Shown here: positions 59,136 to 64,000 of the stretch, in pieces
How the letters are laid out: the number at the start of each line of letters is the position of its first letter
Numbering within the stretch: the first letter of the stretch is position 1
NCBI GenBank assembly: GCA_020726505.1
Contig: JAHLEZ010000004.1
Coordinates: 2,418,001 to 2,482,000, forward strand
DNA: 64,000 nucleotides
From: Leptodontidium sp. MPI-SDFR-AT-0119
Lineage: Eukaryota > Ascomycota > Leotiomycetes > Helotiales > Leptodontidiaceae
Direction of reading: 5' to 3'
Translations under genes and position numbers: made by a program
The notes under the pieces: model-generated
What the model saw: only the letters and a program-made list of their open reading frames with translations
The model's database searches: none
Told to the model about the DNA's origin: nothing

Positions 59136-62073
59136 ATGTCAAGCCAGATTGAGGCCTTTGTCGCGTCGGCGACGCGTTCTGGTATTCTCACGCCAGCATC
59201 TGACACTTCACTGAACCTCAGCGATGGCGCAGGGATTGGGGGAAAGAAGCGCAAGCGGGATGGCAATACTATGGAAGACCTGTTGAGAGACAAGTTTGTT
59301 GTGCGAGTGAGTGAGGAACCTCAGCACACAGCACCCAATTCTAACAGAAATCCAGCCATATCCCTCTTCTGGTTTTGTCAAACCACAATCCCTCCAACCA
59401 CTGATGCTATTACCGCGATCCAACCTTCCCCTCTCCTCTTTCGACATACTCTCCACTGCGAAAGGACTGGCCAATTCAAGGCTATTTGAAACCCATGTCA
59501 AAATACTGGAACTGGAAGAACGTATGGGAAGTCAGCCAACGGTATTGATTGCAAGACTTGATGATACTCGAATACTATACGCAGTAGAACGCGAAAGCCG
59601 GGGTCTCTACGTACTGCTGCAACTCGGATCATGGGTCAATTTGCAGGAATTAAGAGCGGCAGCTGTGGTTTCAATGCAAGACTTGCCAGAGAGAGCTGGC
59701 TTCGATCACTCTTCGAACTTGCCAACCTCTGCTCCAGAAATCAACAAGTACAGCAAGAAGAAGCGTTTGGCAATCGAGGCCATACAATCTATGGTGAAGC
59801 GCCCGTCAGCGGGTCTTTTGACCGAATCTCAATCAGATTCACAAACTCCAATTGTTAAACCAGAATCCCAGCCAGTACTTGTTGATTCTCCTGCGCCTTT
59901 GGAAGAGAGAAGCAGTATACAAGAAGCTACAGCAAAAAGCGTCAATTGCCTCCCTCCGGCTCCCGTGGATGATATTGCAGTGCAACCCACGGCAGCCGAT
60001 ATATTTGACAATGTTCGGACCCATTATTTGGAAGCACTGTACCTTTCGAAGGCAAGCCGAGCTCCGATATTGTTTTGATCCTGTACTGACTTGGCTAGGC
60101 TTCATTAGCATACTTTGCGAAAGGTCCATTATCCCGGGCTCGGGCTGCATTCCATCTTGACTATGATTCAAACCTTGACCTAAACGAACACATCGCCTTT
60201 CTGGAGAGCATGGTTATGTCGAGTACTTTGCTTGAGAAGAAGTATCGAGACGGTGTTCCCACATGTGTCTCTCTAATCGATATCCATGATCACAGTGCAG
60301 ATGACGCAGCTCAAGCAGGCGGGAAACCCAAGAAAAAGAGGACCAGCAAAAAGATGAAGCCTGGAAAGAACGGGCTGTACCCTACAGAGGAGCCTCTCAT
60401 ACGACGCTGGTGGGCAACTCATGATGATGATGCCGACACAGGGGCACCTGGCAGCTCCCGTGACGAACTCACCAGAACCCGGATTTCTCAACTACGGATC
60501 CGAGAAACTCAGCTCCAGATGATCGTGATCCTCGAGGTTCTTGCTCTTCAACCATTAGCGATATCAACAGAGGATATTGGAGTGGGCTTGCCTACAGCCC
60601 TCCCATCTACAGAAACCGTCGGATCAAAAGAAAAGCCGGCCAAGTCAAAGAAGCCTGACCACCTCACAATGCTCATTGATGTTCATATTGACAGGTTATG
60701 CATATGGCAATCTCTTGCTCTTGAGTCGATGAATACAGTTCCTGGAGAATCACAAAACACCTCCGATAACCCCACTGGCCTTTTGAATCAAACGAAGCAC
60801 ACTGACAACATACTTCGGGACTTCTGCGTTGAAGTGATTGCTCCATTGTAAGTTGTCCCAAGCCGTTATGCCTCCGCCCTTCTAACGTTACAGTTTCCAA
60901 TCACGTCTTCCCGATCGCTGTGCAGTCATAAATCGGAAGCTTGGAGGTCCTGTTGTAGTCTCGCCCCCAAAGCCAAAGGTTTCCAAATCCTCCAGTTTCT
61001 CTGGTGCCCCTTCGAGGCCTGGTGCTGCAACGAAACGACCAGTTCCAGTGAAACCCCGCCAAAGCCTGAAACGAGTGCTGACAGATGATCGCGAGCGAAG
61101 AAGCATGTCTCGAGGTCCCAACAAGAAAATTGCGTTGATGAGATCTGCTACGATGCCCATCATGCCGGGACTGAAGAGGGAAGTGAGCGAGGCTCCATCA
61201 CTATCCAGTATTCCTACCGCCGATTCACAAAATCTGGAGGCATCGAGAGGTGGTGTACTGAACTCGAAACGATTCTCCAGACGAGAAGTAGACCTCGGTA
61301 GTCTGGGACCTGAGATGAACGCAAAAGCGAAGAAGCAGGCAATTATAGACGCAGAACTTAAGGAGGCGATTTCTGCTCTCAAGAAGCCAAATCGTGAGTT
61401 GGCTGGAAAGGCCTTAGCCGAGACCGCTGAGAAACGATCTGCAAGTTCTCGAAAATCGAAGAAGCCCATCCGAAATCCCCTATTCCAAGGAGTTCAGATC
61501 TCAGCAACGCCAAAGGCCAATCGCCAGAGGGACATGTTTGCACAACAGTCCCAAATGTCGAGTCTGGAACGTATGGTTGGAGAGGCTTCCATGGTCCCCG
61601 CATCGAGCATTCCTCGGATCCCGCAATCCGTTTCTCGGTCATCTGGTGGTGGCCTTCAAAACAACCCTCTATTCTCGCATGTCCAGGCAACTCCAACGAG
61701 AAAATCTGTGCCTGCTTTCCCCAGAAGGTCGACGGCAGAGATGGATTTTGGTGGGATTCCTTCTTCGCCATTACATGTGCGTCGGTCAAGTGCTCAGTTG
61801 TTCACTGCTGTACCTGACTCAGCCGTGAAGAACCCGTCAACTTCGCTATCATACGAGGTGGACGATACGCCAGTCAAGAAAAGACCGGCGAGTAGTCTCG
61901 ACCATGGCCATCCCAGTATGGCAAGCTTAGGCAGCGACAAAGAGAACGATCAGCTTTTGAGGAATGCTGCGGCAGATGGAGGGCTGCGAGGAGGTGTAGG
62001 TCAGAGTAAAGATGAATCCATCTACAAGACATTGGGATGGGACGATAATGATGATATTGATGACCTTGCATGA
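59136..62073 (+). CDS. SLD3: DNA replication initiation regulator Sld3 (Treslin/TICRR counterpart)
   Basis: Sld3 binds Cdc45 and, after CDK phosphorylation, the BRCT protein Dpb11 to load Cdc45 and GINS at origins. Four exons (59136–59306, 59356–60051, 60099–60847, 60894–62073) give 931 residues. Intron 1 uses the CCAG acceptor at 59355, giving DKFVVRPYPSSGFVKPQSLQ. Intron 2 is GC–AG (GCAAGC at 60052). The middle holds the Sld3 domain with a long helical Cdc45-binding region (HLTMLIDVHIDRLCIWQSLA; DNILRDFCVEVIAPFF). The C-terminal third is basic and Ser/Pro-rich with candidate CDK sites (IPSSPLHVRR, ATPTRKS). The last residues SIYKTLGWDDNDDIDDLA form a C-terminal motif typical of fungal Sld3. 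It is nuclear. Identification rests on this overall match. Confidence 0.88.
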
Positions 62074-62597
62074 GTTGTTTAGAAGGAGTTCGGGATACTG
62101 AAAGGTCAGTGTTGGGGTCGGGTATGGTTTTGCATAGCATGGCATGGCTCTGGATGGGCTCAGTTGGATGGTTGGGTTGCATAGCAATGGCGCTCGGAGA
62201 GTTTTTGTACAGGATGTTGCATTTGCATACATACATATGCTAGTGACTATGAATATGAATATATTTCTATATGTCTCTAGTTACCAATGGCAAACCAAGC
62301 AAATAGGGGGCTGTTGTTGTTGACTTACTGGATTGCACGTGCAAATCGCGCTAAGCGATATGACATGGGTGAGCTGGTTCTACACTTTCGCGCCGAGCAT
62401 CAGCGACTCTTTCAACGCGGAAAGTGAACACCCAGTTCCATTTCACTCAAAACACAAAGCGCGCTGAGATAACAAGTCACCTAAACCAAAGAGCCATCGG
62501 CACAAACACTTTCATCCACCCTCAGCGATTCCTTCCGCGCCAACACATCACAAGCTCCAGAATCGCATCTCCACATCGCATCGCATACTCGCCCATC
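62074..62597. other. Intergenic, no gene seen
   Basis: 3' flank of SLD3 and the promoter of the APQ12-like gene; C/A-rich just before the ATG. Nothing else recognised. Confidence 0.6.
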
Positions 62598-63195
62598 ATG
62601 GATCTAGTCGAAGGTAAGTCCCTCTCTCCTCCCATCTTTCCTCTTATAACATAACAATAAATATGAATCTAAATATAATAACTAACCCAACCTAGAATAC
62701 GCACCCACCCTCCTAACCATCCTCTCAACCCTCGAGCCCTACACCCGCGCCCCCCTCTCAACCCTCCACACCCTCTCCACGCGCCTCACCCCCCTCCTAA
62801 CACCCTACCTCACCTCCCTCCTCAACACGCTGCACGCCTCCCCCGCGATCCTCTCTCTCGCCGCTATCCTCCTGCTCCTCATCCTCACCCTGCAGATCCT
62901 GCTATTCGTCCGGAGAGTCATGATGTTTTGGTTTAGGATGATGGTGAGGTTACTTTTTTGGGGCGTAGTGGTGTTGATCGTTAGTGTGGTTTGGCAGAGG
63001 GGGGTGGGCAGGACGGGGGAGGATCTGGGGAGGTGGGCGAGTGAGGTGGGGAGTGTTTGGGAGAGGGAGTATAGGCGGTGGGAGGGGTATCAGAATCAGA
63101 ATGGTGCTGGAGGGGGTGCTGGGAGTGGGAGCGGGAAGGGGTATGGGGGTGCGTATGGTGGTGGGAGGACGAATGCTGGGAGTTCGTGGAGGTGA
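62598..63195 (+). CDS. Apq12-type nuclear pore assembly/biogenesis membrane protein
   Basis: A small protein of the nuclear envelope/ER. In yeast, Apq12 affects pore assembly, mRNA export and membrane fluidity. A 16-nt first exon (MDLVE) is joined by an 82-nt intron (GTAAGT…CTAACCCAACCTAG) to exon 62696–63195, giving 171 residues. Two hydrophobic segments (SPAILSLAAILLLLILTLQI and LLFWGVVVLIVSVVWQRGVG) are linked by a short basic/aromatic turn (FVRRVMMFWFRMM), the arrangement seen in Apq12 proteins. The C-terminus is Gly/Asn/Tyr-rich and probably disordered. Exon 2 is strongly C-rich in its first half and G-rich in its second, an odd base-composition switch explained by Thr/Leu/Pro-rich then Gly/Trp/Arg-rich coding. 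Confidence 0.78.
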
Positions 63196-63566
63196 TGGAT
63201 TGTAGGGTGGAGGTGGTGGAGAGAGAGTTGTTAAAATGAAGAGTAATTCGAGAGGAGGGGTTGCATTTGGCGTTTGGGTTTGGATTTTGACCCGGCAGCT
63301 TGGGATGGCTGCATATTATTTGGAGTCCGGCATCATTATACTATGGAGGATGCGGTGTCATGCATACTTTATTCGCTGAACTTCTGGGTATCATAATGGG
63401 AGTGGCATCGGGCGGCATATCAAGTATGAATATTGCACGTTGTACAGGAACAGAAGCGACAGGCAAGATGTTTACAGAATTCTGGATATCATTAACAAAC
63501 GCCTACGCTATGCAACCTGCTTCCTTTCCGGCCTGAACGCCAAAATCAAACCAGTCCTTTCCCAAC
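63196..63566. other. Convergent 3' flanks, no gene seen
   Basis: Separates the APQ12-like gene (+) from the GPN3 gene (−). Confidence 0.6.
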
Positions 63567-64000
63567 TCACTCATCATCGCCATACTCCATATCGATTTCA
63601 TCATTAGGTTCCTTCGGTTCTTGGGCCTCGTGGAACTGTATCGCATCATCGATATAGCTCAAGATCCCATTAACACTATCCTCATCCTGAACATCCAGCC
63701 TCAAATACGACACCATGCTGAAGCTATCAATCAAGCCCGCAACGGCCTTATTCAACCTCTTAAAACTCGCCCCGCGCATCACAGTCTGTGAATCCGCCGC
63801 CTCACCCACCCCATCATCCGCCTCCCCCTCCGCAGGATCATCATCCAACAGCGTCGTGTCCGGATCCAGGAACCGCTTCAACTCCCTCTTCCCAACCTGC
63901 CCCTTCACCAGATCCATCTTCGACAGTATATTCACATGCGGCACCTCCAGCATAATCATCGCACTCATCGCACTCAACGTCCCCGCAAAGAACTTCGCAC
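63567..64000 (-). CDS. GPN3: GPN-loop GTPase 3, C-terminal part (cut by window end)
   Basis: GPN3 works with GPN1/GPN2 in assembly and nuclear import of RNA polymerase II. The last 144 codons are present, and the 5' part lies beyond the window. The visible part includes AKFFAGTLSAMSAMIMLEVP, then VNILSKMDLVK, in which SKMD is the guanine-specifying NKxD motif in the form usual for GPN3. KRELKRFLDPD, FKRLNKAVAGLIDSFSMVSY and DEDSVNGILSYIDDAIQFHE follow, and an acidic tail ends DMEYGDDE. No intron is seen in this part. The insertion DDDPAEGEADDGVGEAADS is a low-complexity fungal loop. The family call is firm. Confidence 0.92.
   Translation of the reverse strand, partial: AKFFAGTLSAMSAMIMLEVPHVNILSKMDLVKGQVGKRELKRFLDPDTTLLDDDPAEGEADDGVGEAADSQTVMRGASFKRLNKAVAGLIDSFSMVSYLRLDVQDEDSVNGILSYIDDAIQFHEAQEPKEPNDEIDMEYGDDE

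Noticed and set aside
1..64000. tRNA, rRNA genes and CRISPR arrays
   Set aside because: No tRNA B-box-like sequence in a credible cloverleaf, no rRNA and no spaced direct-repeat array was seen; a eukaryotic nuclear sequence would not carry CRISPR.

Overview
The window is nuclear DNA of a filamentous ascomycete (Pezizomycotina). The evidence is short GT–AG introns (mostly 46–130 nt) with CTAAC/CTGAC-like branch sites, wide intergenic spaces, a CPC1/GCN4-type bZIP gene with an upstream-ORF leader, an SSK2/OS-4-type MAPKKK, WSC-domain and GPI-type wall proteins, and genes riddled with nonsense codons in a way that resembles repeat-induced point mutation (RIP). A member of the Leotiomycetes would fit, but that is only an impression.

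Left part (1–36.5 kb): ordinary, well-spaced genes. In order they are a secreted CE3/SGNH esterase (+), an unrecognised gene (−, with an unclear 3' part), the cross-pathway-control regulator cpc-1/cpcA (+, two uORFs, TGASTCA sites upstream), a large family-2 glycosyltransferase (−), a membrane-anchored GH16 glucanase (−), a small secreted cysteine-containing protein (+), a 1,936-residue secreted protein with a PQQ-like propeller, ASH-like repeats and seven WSC domains (+, 13 exons), a TENA/THI-4 protein (+), the DNA polymerase epsilon histone-fold subunit Dpb4 (−) and a single-pass wall/membrane protein (−). Four or five of these act at the cell surface or on wall glycans; no operon-like logic is expected or seen.

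Middle part (36.5–52.5 kb): a gene-poor stretch of about 4.8 kb, then an accessory island. The island lies between two direct copies of an ~80-bp repeat (41346 and 52361). It holds a 121-bp MITE-like element with perfect 30-bp inverted ends, a 36-bp dispersed repeat, at least two long reading frames that stay in frame while carrying 5 and 12 nonsense codons (14 of 17 are TAA/TAG, as expected from C-to-T change of Gln codons), a small intact two-exon orphan gene, an intact F-box protein gene and a probably frameshifted PD-(D/E)XK-nuclease-like gene.

Right part (52.5–64 kb): conserved housekeeping genes: the HOG-pathway MAPKKK (−), the replication initiation factor SLD3 (+, with a GC–AG intron), an Apq12-type nuclear-envelope protein (+) and the 3' part of GPN-loop GTPase 3 (−, cut by the window end).

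Exon limits were worked out by hand from splice motifs and phase continuity. No transcript or database evidence was available.
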